Below are positions 25,602 to 34,068 of a stretch of DNA of 64,000 nucleotides, in pieces. Every line of letters begins with the position of its first letter. Position 1 is the stretch's first letter. This stretch comes from Haloimpatiens massiliensis (GTDB taxonomy: Bacteria > Bacillota > Clostridia > Clostridiales > Clostridiaceae). The notes beneath the pieces were generated by a model. The model had not been told where the DNA came from, made no database searches, and saw only the letters and a list, made by a program, of their open reading frames with translations. The stretch lies in contig NZ_LT854634.1 in the NCBI RefSeq assembly GCF_900184255.1, forward strand, positions 20,994 through 84,993, written 5' to 3'. The position numbers and the translations under genes are program-made.

Positions 25602-26649
25602 TCAATTCACCGTATATTTCTGGATATACGCCTTTAGCCATAAATTCTATTGCATCTACAAATTTATCTCCTGCATTATAAAGGAAGTATCTTTGTGGTA
25701 AGTATACTATTTTATTATTCTTAACAGCTTTTAAATTCTTCCATACAGGATCTTTTCCAAGTTGCTTTTCTATTACCTCTTTTGCTGTTTTATCAGATTT
25801 TACCATACTGGTTACCAATATAACATCTGGATCTTGTTTTACAATTTCTTCTATACTAAATGGAATAGATTCTCCACCCATTCCTTCTCCTTTTTTGCCT
25901 GCAGCTATATTGTCTAGTTTTAGTATTTTAGCCACATTACCAGCTATACTATTTTCAAGTTTTACTGATACATCTTTAGAAGTAGCATACAGAATAACTG
26001 CTTTTTTAGGTTTTTCTGGAAGTTTATCCTCTATAGCCTTTTTATCTTTATCCATCTTAGCTATAATCTCTTCAGCTTTATTTTCATTTCCAACTATTCT
26101 TCCTACAACTTTTAAATTTTCTATTACATCATCATATGTTTTCATATTTAAAGCTAACACTGGTATATTACTCTGTTTTAAAGCTGGTACTAACTTATTT
26201 TGAAGTCCAAATTGAGCAATTACTAAATCTGGTTTAAGAGATATTAATTTTTCCACATCTGGGTTGTAAACCTTCCCTATTTTAGGAAGATTTTCTACAC
26301 CCTTTGGTATTATACTTCCTCCAGATAAATCAGCAGTACAAATAGTTTCTCCGCCTACCGCATATAAAAGTCCTAAGAATGTACCTGATATTGCTGCTAT
26401 TTTCTTAGGTTTTTCCTTTAATGTAACTTCATTTCCCATCATATCCTTTATAGTAACTGGATAGCCTTTCCCTTGAGACATAGTTAATTTTGCCATAGAT
26501 TTTGAACCTTTTTCTTTCATTTCTTCCTTCATGCCTTGAGACATAGCGGATTTGTTCTTAGTATCCATTTTTCCTTTTGTCTTTGTACCACATCCACTCA
26601 ATGCCATAGATATGGCCATAGCTAGTGCTAACACTTGTCTCCTTTTCAT
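25591..26649 (-). CDS. Substrate-binding lipoprotein, BtuF/FecB type, with Met-rich linker
   Basis: 352-aa lipoprotein. The signal peptide ends in a lipobox (MALSGC), so the mature protein is anchored at Cys20. The next 45 residues are rich in Lys and Met (GMKEEMKEKGSKSMAKLTMS), an unusual linker that might bind metal or simply be flexible. The class III binding fold follows, with YPVTIKDMMGNEVTLKEKP, then KKIAAIS, KPDLVIAQ and DPDVILVTS. It is the first gene of the operon, after the cobalamin riboswitch and two terminators. The ATG follows AAGGGGAG. Family members bind cobalamin, haem or ferric siderophores; the riboswitch argues for a corrinoid. Confidence 0.9.
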   Translation of the reverse strand: MKRRQVLALAMAISMALSGCGTKTKGKMDTKNKSAMSQGMKEEMKEKGSKSMAKLTMSQGKGYPVTIKDMMGNEVTLKEKPKKIAAISGTFLGLLYAVGGETICTADLSGGSIIPKGVENLPKIGKVYNPDVEKLISLKPDLVIAQFGLQNKLVPALKQSNIPVLALNMKTYDDVIENLKVVGRIVGNENKAEEIIAKMDKDKKAIEDKLPEKPKKAVILYATSKDVSVKLENSIAGNVAKILKLDNIAAGKKGEGMGGESIPFSIEEIVKQDPDVILVTSMVKSDKTAKEVIEKQLGKDPVWKNLKAVKNNKIVYLPQRYFLYNAGDKFVDAIEFMAKGVYPEIYGELNDK

Positions 26650-26720
26650 TTTTAATCTCCCCTTTTTTTATTTTTTCCCTTTCATAAATTCTCTACCCTT
26701 ATAATCCAATTATCTATTGA

Positions 26721-26758
26721 TATAAATAAAAACAAGCCTCTTTTAGGAGGCTTGTTTT
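26721..26758 (-). terminator. Second terminator below the cobalamin riboswitch
   Basis: Minus-strand stem ACAAGCCTC / GAGGCTTGT followed by TTTTATTTAT. It lies between the riboswitch and the transporter genes and is independent of the first terminator. Confidence 0.8.
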
Positions 26759-26777
26759 ATAGATGTGTTATATAAGC

Positions 26778-26806
26778 ATAAAAAACGCCTTCATGGAAGG
26801 CGTAAA
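26778..26806 (-). terminator. First terminator below the cobalamin riboswitch
   Basis: Minus-strand stem ACGCCTTC / GAAGGCGT with a tiny loop and TTTTTT after it. It is the nearest terminator to the aptamer and the likely expression platform. Confidence 0.8.
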
Positions 26807-26866
26807 AAACAACATCATTCACACAGTGAACTTTAAGCAATCTCTCCCTCCGAAAGATTAAAACAT

Positions 26867-27034
26867 AACTTTATAAGGCAGGTCTCCTGACTTAGAATCA
26901 TCCTACTCCCTTCTCTTCCCAAAGCATTTGCTTCAGTGAGTTACAAGGTTTCATCCTCTTTACAGTAGCGGGGGCTGTAGTGGACTTTCACCACTTTCCC
27001 TTTTCATTTCTTTTAAAGAAACACCTTAAAAGTA
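26867..27034 (-). ncRNA. Cobalamin (AdoCbl) riboswitch
   Basis: On the minus strand the aptamer reads through GGGAAAGTGGTGAAAGTCCA, the core AGCCCCCGCTACTGT and the 3' block AAGTCAGGAGACCTGCC, the B12-box signature. A P1 helix can form between CTTTTAAGG at 27024-27032 and CCTTATAAAG at the 3' end. Two terminators follow before the ABC transporter gene, so binding of cobalamin should stop transcription of the transporter and perhaps of cobN. This is direct evidence that the operon belongs to corrinoid or cobalt metabolism. Confidence 0.95.
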
Positions 27035-27207
27035 TTTATTCAATTTTACTTTAAAATTCTTTCAAAATATTGTTTACTAATTTATACATCTATTCATAAT
27101 ATTAAACTAATATCCATCTATTATTCAACATTACAACGTCATTATACTATTATTAAGATATTTTTGCAAGTAATGTTTTGTTTTTAGAAATTAGTGAATT
27201 AATTATT

Positions 27208-27252
27208 ACATAAAAATTTCCCAATCCAAAACATAGATTGGGAAATTTTATG
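27208..27252 (-). terminator. Terminator of the rubrerythrin gene
   Basis: Inverted repeat AAAATTTCCCAATC / GATTGGGAAATTTT with a nine-base loop, 11 bp past the stop codon. Confidence 0.75.
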
Positions 27253-27259
27253 TAATATT

Positions 27260-27847
27260 CTAGTAATTTTCGCAAAGCACTTCAAAGTAAGCTTTTGGAT
27301 GAACACATGCAGGACACACTTCTGGGGCCTCTTCTCCTTCAAATATGTATCCACAGTTATTACATTTCCAAAGTTGTACCTTATCTTTCTTAAATACCAT
27401 GTCTTTTTCTATATTTTCCACTAATTTATTATATCTAGCTTCATGATGTTTTTCTACTTCAGCAATTCTTTCAAAAGCTACTGATATCTCTTCAAATCCT
27501 TCTTCTCTTGCTACTCTAGCAAATTCAGGATATAGTTCTGACCATTCTTCATTTTCTCCAGCAGCGGCTGCCTTTAAATTAGCTTTAGTATCTCCATATA
27601 AAGCTACAGGATAAGCTGCATTAATTTCGATTCCTTCTCTCTGTAAATCATTAAGTAAGAATTTATAAAATCTCTTTGCATGTTCTTTTTCATTTTCTGC
27701 GGTTTCTAAAAATATGTTAGCTATTTGCACATATCCCTGCTTTTTAGCTGTACTTGAATAATAAGTATATCTGTTTCTTGCCTGTGATTCTCCTGCAAAT
27801 GCCTTAAGCAAATTTTCAGCTGTTTTAGTCCCTTTTAATGATTTCAT
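27260..27847 (-). CDS. rbr: Rubrerythrin
   Basis: 195-aa rubrerythrin, a cytoplasmic non-haem iron peroxidase that protects anaerobes from hydrogen peroxide using electrons from rubredoxin or NAD(P)H. The ferritin-like domain supplies the di-iron ligands in ESQARNRYTYYSSTAKK, ETAENEKEHAKRF, and the EEGFEEISVAFERIAEVEKHHEARY helix. The C-terminal rubredoxin domain has CNNCGYIFEG and CPACVHPKAYFEV, giving the four Cys of the FeS4 site; length matches the family. The ATG follows AGGAGGG. It is monocistronic. A half-conserved PerR-like box lies about 75 bp upstream. Confidence 0.95.
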   Translation of the reverse strand: MKSLKGTKTAENLLKAFAGESQARNRYTYYSSTAKKQGYVQIANIFLETAENEKEHAKRFYKFLLNDLQREGIEINAAYPVALYGDTKANLKAAAAGENEEWSELYPEFARVAREEGFEEISVAFERIAEVEKHHEARYNKLVENIEKDMVFKKDKVQLWKCNNCGYIFEGEEAPEVCPACVHPKAYFEVLCENY

Positions 27848-27921
27848 GTTTAAACCCTCCTATAAATTATTTTAACCACTTTACAAATACTTCAAGTATT
27901 AATTAACATAATTTGAAAATT

Positions 27922-27936
27922 TTATAATTATCTATA
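27922..27936. promoter_or_regulatory. Possible PerR box upstream of rubrerythrin
   Basis: TTATAATTATCTATA matches the PerR inverted repeat (TTATAATnATTATAA) perfectly in one half and 5 of 7 in the other. PerR control of rubrerythrin is known in other clostridia. In such AT-rich DNA chance matches are common. Confidence 0.3.
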
Positions 27937-28169
27937 TGACTTTATTAATAAGCATACTATCTAATATATTAATTATAACATAAAAATTATTATTTACTAC
28001 TAAATATTTAATAATATTAGAAATTTATCATAAGCTTTCCATTATATCAATACTCTTTCTTTAATCACATTCACAATATTTTAACTATAGATTAATTAAT
28101 ACATTTATTATATCATTAACATATATTACATATCTTATGAAATACAAAATTACAAAAGGGTGGATGAAT

Positions 28170-30203
28170 ATGCCAAGATTAATAGTAATAAGTGAAGGAA
28201 TAGAAACCAGCACATGTATATGGAAACAATTAAGAGAATTAATTGGTGATACAGTTGATATATCTAGATGTAGTTTGGAGGAAGGTATAAATGTAGATTT
28301 TAAAAATTCACTAGTGTTAATTACTAGTCCTTCCATAAAGGATAAAATATTACCTTATATTCCTCTTAAAGTTCAGTACATAGTAGCTAGAAGAATAATA
28401 AATTACAAACACATAAAAAAACTTTTGGGAATAAAAAAAAATAGTCATTTACTTCTGGTAAATGATTCAAAAGCTACCTGCACAGAATCCATAGAACAAT
28501 TGCATGATATGGGCATTGAACATATTAATTTTCATCCTTACTATCCCGAGAAAAAAAATTATAAAAAATTAGATACTTGTGTTACTTTTGGTGAAGGTAG
28601 ATTTGCTCCTAAATGTGTAAAAAAAATAATTGACTTAGGCTCAAGAAATGTTGACATAAGTACACTTATTGAAATACTTCAATATTTCAATCTCATGGAT
28701 AAAAAAGGTAGTTTTATATCTCCTCAGTTTACTAGAGAAATAATAAAACTTACCCAAAACTATTATGTGGCCGCAAACAAAGCTATAGAGCTAAAAAATA
28801 TGTTCAAAACTATAGTGGATAACTCTAGTGACGGAATACTTTATATAAATGAAGATGGTACTGTATCCATTACCAACAAAGTTTTCTGTTCTTTAGCAGG
28901 TAAGGATATATGTCACATACTTTATAAAAAAATATCTGATGTCATTCCTAATTTTACTAATTGGAAAGTTTCTGAAATACAAAATGAAATAATAGAACTA
29001 AATAATAAAAACATTGTAATTACTATCTCTCCTATAAAAACTGTAGATAACACAGTGGGATATATGCTAACAACTGAAGAAGCTAGCAAAATACAAAAAA
29101 TAGAACATGAATTAAGACGGAAAATGAGACTTTCTGAGCATAATGCCTTTTATAATTTTGAAAATATAATAGGCAATAGTATGGCATTAAAAAATACCAT
29201 TAACCTTGCAAAAAAATTAGCCTTAAGCAATTCAACCGTATTAATACAAGGAGAAAGTGGTACTGGCAAGGAACTTTTTGCACAAGCCATACATAATTTT
29301 TCTCCAAGAAGAAATGCTCAGTTTGTTCCTGTGAACTTTTCTTCACTTTCGGATAGTCTACTAGAAAGTGAGTTATTTGGTTATGAAGATGGAGCTTTCA
29401 CTGGTGCTAAACGTGGCGGAAAACCAGGTTTGTTTGAACAGGCTCATGGAGGAACTATATTTTTAGACGAAATAGGAGAAATATCCTTACAATTTCAAGT
29501 TAAATTATTAAGAATTCTTCAAGAAAGACAAATAAGGAGAGTAGGTGGAAATGAAATCATTCCTATAGACATAAGAGTCATAGCTGCAACTAATAAAAAT
29601 TTAATAAAAGAAGTTAAAAAAGGTACTTTCAGACAGGATCTATTTTATAGGCTAAGCGTCTTGCCATTATTTTTACCTAGTCTAAAAGAAAGAAAAGAGG
29701 ATATTACATGTTTACTTCAACACTATCTTAGGAAATTCACTAAAAAAAATAGTTTGGAGCTTAAAGAATTTTTCACTAAAGATTCCTTAGATTTTTTAAT
29801 TAAATATTCCTGGCCTGGCAACATACGTGAACTAGTAAATATAGTAGAATACCTTGTAAACATAAAAGATCCAAAGGCGAAAATAGAAATTTCTGACCTA
29901 CCTAACTATATTTATGATGAAGTAAGAAACAATAATATTTTAAATACCAATATTGAAAATTCACTCCTAGATAATGATTCCATTTGGATACTAGAAACCA
30001 TAGAAAAAAATAATTTCATAGGTAGAAGGGGACTATCTCAAATAGCAGTATATGAAAATATCCATCTTACAGAATCTAAAATAAGAACTAAATTAAATGT
30101 TCTAAAATCTATGGATTTAGTTGAAATTCATAAGGGTGTAAGGGGATGTACGCTCACTAAAAAAGCTAATTTACTTTTGAATAAACTTAAAAATGGGTGT
30201 TAA
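28170..30203 (+). CDS. Sigma-54-dependent transcriptional activator
   Basis: 677-aa enhancer-binding protein. Residues 1-190 form a sensor region without a receiver Asp pattern, reminiscent of PrpR_N-type domains. A PAS-like segment (NSSDGILYINEDGTVSITNK) follows near 220-330. The AAA+ domain has Walker A GESGTGKE, the sigma-54 contact loop GAFTGAK, Walker B GGTIFLDEIGE and the arginine-finger region VRVIAATNKN-like RVIAATNK. The C terminus lacks a clear Fis-type helix-turn-helix; about 70 residues (WILETIEKNNFIGRRGLSQI onwards) resemble a winged helix. I chose the ATG six bases after AAGGGTGG. A sigma-54 promoter lies before the downstream antiporter and dipeptidase operon, which is the obvious target. 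Confidence 0.88.
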   Translation: MPRLIVISEGIETSTCIWKQLRELIGDTVDISRCSLEEGINVDFKNSLVLITSPSIKDKILPYIPLKVQYIVARRIINYKHIKKLLGIKKNSHLLLVNDSKATCTESIEQLHDMGIEHINFHPYYPEKKNYKKLDTCVTFGEGRFAPKCVKKIIDLGSRNVDISTLIEILQYFNLMDKKGSFISPQFTREIIKLTQNYYVAANKAIELKNMFKTIVDNSSDGILYINEDGTVSITNKVFCSLAGKDICHILYKKISDVIPNFTNWKVSEIQNEIIELNNKNIVITISPIKTVDNTVGYMLTTEEASKIQKIEHELRRKMRLSEHNAFYNFENIIGNSMALKNTINLAKKLALSNSTVLIQGESGTGKELFAQAIHNFSPRRNAQFVPVNFSSLSDSLLESELFGYEDGAFTGAKRGGKPGLFEQAHGGTIFLDEIGEISLQFQVKLLRILQERQIRRVGGNEIIPIDIRVIAATNKNLIKEVKKGTFRQDLFYRLSVLPLFLPSLKERKEDITCLLQHYLRKFTKKNSLELKEFFTKDSLDFLIKYSWPGNIRELVNIVEYLVNIKDPKAKIEISDLPNYIYDEVRNNNILNTNIENSLLDNDSIWILETIEKNNFIGRRGLSQIAVYENIHLTESKIRTKLNVLKSMDLVEIHKGVRGCTLTKKANLLLNKLKNGC

Positions 30204-30227
30204 TTTTTTTAAGATACTACTGCTTTC

Positions 30228-30256
30228 AAATGGGTAATGGGTTATTTTAATGGGTT
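30228..30256 (+). promoter_or_regulatory. Possible enhancer (UAS) for the sigma-54 activator
   Basis: Three copies of AATGGGT lie at 30229, 30236 and 30249, about 125-150 bp upstream of the sigma-54 promoter, the usual distance for an activator site. A nearby ATCCCGT could make an inverted half-site. Confidence 0.4.
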
Positions 30257-30377
30257 GTTTTATCCCGTATTATTTTGTGAATTTTCAAACTTTCGTACAA
30301 ACAACTTTGTTTAATATAATAGGCTGTACTTGTATATATACGCGTCTCAGTCATAACCTCACTATATTTTTTTATAT

Positions 30378-30394
30378 TTGGCATGCTAATTGCT
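30378..30394 (+). promoter_or_regulatory. Sigma-54 (-24/-12) promoter
   Basis: TTGGCATGCTAATTGCT matches the consensus TTGGCACGnnnnTTGCT in all but one position, with the invariant GG and GC at correct spacing. Transcription would start near 30406, which rules out the longer upstream reading of the antiporter gene. Confidence 0.85.
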
Positions 30395-30434
30395 TTCAAT
30401 AGCTACAATACAAATTTATAAGGGGGTTATTTTT

Positions 30435-31871
30435 ATGAACACAAAAAAGCAGCTTTCATTTTTCGAAGCTATATCACCCATTCTTGTGATGCTTCTTTTG
30501 CTAGGATTCGGTTACGGTTATCTTCACTTAAAGGCAGAACCACTCCTAATACTAGCTACCGTCTATGGTGCATTCATAGCTAAAAAAGCTGGAGTTACTT
30601 GGGATGAAATGCTAGAAGGCATGGTAGATAAAATTGCTAAATCTATGCCTGCTACCCTAATTCTAATTACCGTAGGTATATTAATAGGTACTTGGATGTT
30701 TTCTGGTACCATACCTATGATGATCTATTATGGTATAAAAATCATAAGTCCTAAATATATAATAGTTACTGCATTCATAGTAACCGCTATAATATCCGTA
30801 TTTACCGGAACTTCTTGGGGCTCTGTAGGAACCATAGGTGTTGCTGTAATAGGTATCGCAACTGCTTTGGGCGTTCCATTACCTGTTACTGCCGGTGCTA
30901 TAGTTGCAGGCGCCTATTTTGGTGATAAGCTTTCTCCTTTATCCGATACCACAAACTTAGCACCAATAGCTGCAGGCAGTGAACTTTATGACCATATAAA
31001 GCATATGCTTTACACTACTGTACCTGCTTTTGTAATTTCCTTAATAATTTATACCATATTGGGGCTAAACTCTTCTACTGGAAATTACGTAAGTCCAGAA
31101 AAAGTAAACTTAATGTTAAGTACTTTAGGCAGCATGTTTAATTGGAATATTTTATTATTAGTACCAGTCATAATAATTTTATATGGCTCTATAGCTCAAA
31201 AGCCAACTATACCTATAATGATAACATCTTCTTTAATTGCATCCCTTCTTGGTATATTTTATCAAGGATTTTCTCTTAAAGATTCTTTTGTATCAATAGT
31301 TAATGGTTTTGATGTATCAATGGTAGCTAAGGCTGGCTTCGATTCAAAAAATGTAATTCCAGAAATAATTAAACTTTTAAACCGCGGTGGTATGAATTCA
31401 ATGATGGGCACAGTATTAATAGCTTTTTGTTCCTTTGCCTTTGCAGGAACTATAAGCAAAGCTGGCTGCCTAGATATTATACTAAACAAAATACTGAAAT
31501 CTGTAAAAACCACTGGCGGATTGATTACATCTACAGTATTATCTTGTATAATAATGGCTATCGTTACTGGTAGTTCTTATTTATCAATTTTAATTCCTGG
31601 GGAATTATTCAGAGATGCTTATAAACAAAGAGGACTAGCAGCCAAAAATCTCTCAAGGACCTTAGAAGATTCAGGAACAGTAATAGTTCCTTTAGTCCCT
31701 TGGTCCATGGCAGGCGTTTATATGTCTAGCACATTGGGAGTAGAGGTAATTAAATATGCACCTTGGGCATTCCTGTGCTATTTAGGATTTGTTTTTGCTC
31801 TATTATATGGTTTTACTGGTTTCGGTATTGCTAAAATAAAGGATAGTGAAAACACTTCTGTAAATGCTTAA
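30435..31871 (+). CDS. NhaC-family Na+/H+ antiporter
   Basis: 478-aa membrane protein with 11-12 helices of the NhaC family. Diagnostic blocks are MVDKIAKSMPATLILITVG, TGTSWGSVGTIGVA, GAIVAGAYFGDKLSPLSDTT, with the charged Asp and Ser/Thr of the ion site, and RTLEDSGTVIVPLVPWSMAG. Some members are MleN-type malate/lactate antiporters, so the real substrate could be a carboxylate. The ATG follows AAGGGGG and lies 29 bp after the predicted sigma-54 transcription start. The next gene, isoaspartyl dipeptidase, begins 31 bp downstream, so both form one operon. Import of aspartyl compounds or ion balance during their use are two possible roles. Confidence 0.9.
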   Translation: MNTKKQLSFFEAISPILVMLLLLGFGYGYLHLKAEPLLILATVYGAFIAKKAGVTWDEMLEGMVDKIAKSMPATLILITVGILIGTWMFSGTIPMMIYYGIKIISPKYIIVTAFIVTAIISVFTGTSWGSVGTIGVAVIGIATALGVPLPVTAGAIVAGAYFGDKLSPLSDTTNLAPIAAGSELYDHIKHMLYTTVPAFVISLIIYTILGLNSSTGNYVSPEKVNLMLSTLGSMFNWNILLLVPVIIILYGSIAQKPTIPIMITSSLIASLLGIFYQGFSLKDSFVSIVNGFDVSMVAKAGFDSKNVIPEIIKLLNRGGMNSMMGTVLIAFCSFAFAGTISKAGCLDIILNKILKSVKTTGGLITSTVLSCIIMAIVTGSSYLSILIPGELFRDAYKQRGLAAKNLSRTLEDSGTVIVPLVPWSMAGVYMSSTLGVEVIKYAPWAFLCYLGFVFALLYGFTGFGIAKIKDSENTSVNA

Positions 31872-31902
31872 ACAAAATTAACATCTTAGGAAGGTGAGAC
31901 TA

Positions 31903-33072
31903 TTGATTTCGATAATCAAAAATGTAAAAGTATATTCTCCTGAATACATTGGAGTAAATGATATTTTAATATGTAACGGCGTAATAGAAAAGATTGCTCC
32001 TAACATATCTATAACTTCTAATTCTGTGGATTTACAAGTTATAGATGGAAGAAATAAAATAGCAGTACCTGGATTTATAGATCAACATGTTCATATTATT
32101 GGTGGCGGTGGTGAAGGTGGTTTTCATAGTAGGACTCCAGAAGTAGTTCTTTCAAAAATAATAGAAGCTGGAACTACTACAGTAGTTGGATTATTAGGTA
32201 CAGACGGAACTACTCGTCACATAGAGTCCCTTTATGCTAAATCAAAAGCTCTAGAGTTCGAAGGAATAACATCATATATATGCACTGGTTCCTATGAAAT
32301 AAATGGACCAACCATAACAAATAGCATAAAAAAAGATATTATGTTTATAGACAATGTTATAGGTCTTAAAATAGCTTTCTCAGATCATAGGTCCTCGCAT
32401 ATAACTAAAGAAGAATTAATAAGATTAGTGTCCGAAGTGCGGGTTTCAGGTATGCTTGCACAAAAAGCTGGAATAGTAGTTATGCATATGGGAGATGATA
32501 CGAAAACCTTAAAGATGGTAATGGACATATTAAAAGACACAGATATACCTATAAATCATTTCTGTCCAACCCACGTAAACAGGAATGGATATCTATTTAA
32601 TGATGCTATGGAATTTGCGAAATTAGGAGGTCTTATAGATATAACTGCTGGAACAGAAGATAATGAGCTTAAGGGTTCTTTAAAAGCTTCAAATGCAATT
32701 CTTAAATGCATTTTAAATGACGTACCTTTAGAAAATGTAACCATAAGTACTGACGGCAATGGCAGTACTTCCGAATATGATCCAACAGGTAAAATATTAA
32801 AATTTGGAATGTCTTCTCTAGACACTATGTACAAAGAATTCAAAGATTTAATTTTAAAAGAAGATTTTGATGTAAGTATAGCTTTAAAATTCTTTACAAC
32901 TAATGTAGCTAAAAAATTAAAGCTTTATCCAAAAAAGGGTTCTATTATGGAAAAAAGTGATGCAGACATACTTCTTTTAGACCATGACTTAAACATAAAT
33001 ACAGTCATTGCAAAAGGAAATTTAATGATGAAAAATAGAGAATTATTAGTTAAGGGAACCTACGAATTTTAG
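31903..33072 (+). CDS. iadA: Isoaspartyl dipeptidase (beta-aspartyl peptidase)
   Basis: 389-aa amidohydrolase-superfamily metalloenzyme that removes N-terminal beta-linked Asp from dipeptides. The N-terminal metal motif is GFIDQHVHIIGGGGEGGF (HxH). VVMHMGDD and INHFCPTHVNRN give the two later His ligands, and ISTDGNGSTSEYDPTG supplies the catalytic Asp. These segments match IadA rather than dihydroorotase. I prefer a TTG start at 31903 since AGGAAGGTGAG ends five bases before it; a GTG inside that site is the alternative. The gene is the second of the sigma-54-driven operon. The product acts in the cytoplasm and yields aspartate, which suggests that the regulator senses an aspartyl peptide or a related compound. 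Confidence 0.92.
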   Translation: MISIIKNVKVYSPEYIGVNDILICNGVIEKIAPNISITSNSVDLQVIDGRNKIAVPGFIDQHVHIIGGGGEGGFHSRTPEVVLSKIIEAGTTTVVGLLGTDGTTRHIESLYAKSKALEFEGITSYICTGSYEINGPTITNSIKKDIMFIDNVIGLKIAFSDHRSSHITKEELIRLVSEVRVSGMLAQKAGIVVMHMGDDTKTLKMVMDILKDTDIPINHFCPTHVNRNGYLFNDAMEFAKLGGLIDITAGTEDNELKGSLKASNAILKCILNDVPLENVTISTDGNGSTSEYDPTGKILKFGMSSLDTMYKEFKDLILKEDFDVSIALKFFTTNVAKKLKLYPKKGSIMEKSDADILLLDHDLNINTVIAKGNLMMKNRELLVKGTYEF

Positions 33073-33085
33073 TCTATGAATAATA

Positions 33086-33140
33086 AAAACACAGTAGTTT
33101 TAATTTAGATCTTGATAAAAATTAAAACTACTGTATTTTT
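33086..33140. terminator. Bidirectional terminator after iadA
   Basis: Arms ACAGTAGTTTTAATTT and AAATTAAAACTACTGT, perfect over 16 bp, with ATTTTT after it on the plus strand. It also serves the convergent HutD gene. Confidence 0.85.
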
Positions 33141-33145
33141 ACTAC

Positions 33146-33793
33146 TTATATTTGGTAAACTATAGCAGCAGCTACAACCGCCTCTTCTTCACCATTATTA
33201 TGGACATCTATATAAAGTTGTGGACTTTGCTCACGTTCCTCCACATCTAAGTTACAATTTATAATGATTATATCTCCTTCATTCAGTTTAACTTCATCAT
33301 GAAAAGTTCTAATTAAAATTTGTCCTTTTACACAATATAATGCATAACTTACTTTAGAAAAACTATTATTTTTAATCTCCTGTCTATGCATATAAATCTC
33401 TCTAGACATATCCTTTTCAATATTAATGCTACTAATTTCCCCACTGCAGTCTTCTTTTAACATAAGATTGAAATCCCTTACCTTACCAAAACTTTTAGTT
33501 TCCCATTGACCACTAAAATTATAAGGTTCAAAAGGCTTTAGTTCCATTTCTCCATGACCTTTATGCTGAAGTTTAATATCACCCTCTAAGGTCATTATCC
33601 ATCTATTTACCCCTGATAAATATGTAAAGTTTGATTCTTCCTGCTCTACTGTAGCAGAACTTAATCTCCATTTAAAATTTCTATCAGCATAGGAAGCATC
33701 TTTTGGATATATAAAAAGTTCTGTAGTAGTACCTCCTGACCAAGTAGAAGTCTTTTGATTCTTCTTCTTTATCAATTGCAGCTTATAATCCAT
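33146..33793 (-). CDS. HutD/Ves family protein
   Basis: 215-aa double-cupin protein of the HutD/Ves family. The N terminus has the family block STWSGGTTTELFIYPKDASY followed by FKWRLSSATVE, then SGVNRWIMTLEG and the second barrel with FGKVRDFNLMLKE. HutD is linked to histidine degradation in proteobacteria and Ves to cold tolerance in E. coli, but the biochemical role is not settled. No hut genes are in this window. It is convergent with iadA and shares its terminator. No clear GGAGG stands before the ATG, only a purine-rich AAGTAACGG. Confidence 0.82.
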   Translation of the reverse strand: MDYKLQLIKKKNQKTSTWSGGTTTELFIYPKDASYADRNFKWRLSSATVEQEESNFTYLSGVNRWIMTLEGDIKLQHKGHGEMELKPFEPYNFSGQWETKSFGKVRDFNLMLKEDCSGEISSINIEKDMSREIYMHRQEIKNNSFSKVSYALYCVKGQILIRTFHDEVKLNEGDIIIINCNLDVEEREQSPQLYIDVHNNGEEEAVVAAAIVYQI

Positions 33794-34068
33794 AAATCCA
33801 CCGTTACTTATTTAAGGTAGCATTTTAATAAATATACTGTAACGGCCTTTCCCCCCTTCGATTTTTATTATATTAAATATGAATTTATATATGCAGTTCG
33901 CAATTTTTACTATATACTTTTATATTGCTACTGCAACTATATATTTAATTTTACCATTTCATAGCTATATATGTAATAATTATTTTATAAAAATGCACAA
34001 AATATAACTACATTATTATAAAATATGATATTATAAAAAATATATACAAGAATTGGAGGAGATAATAT

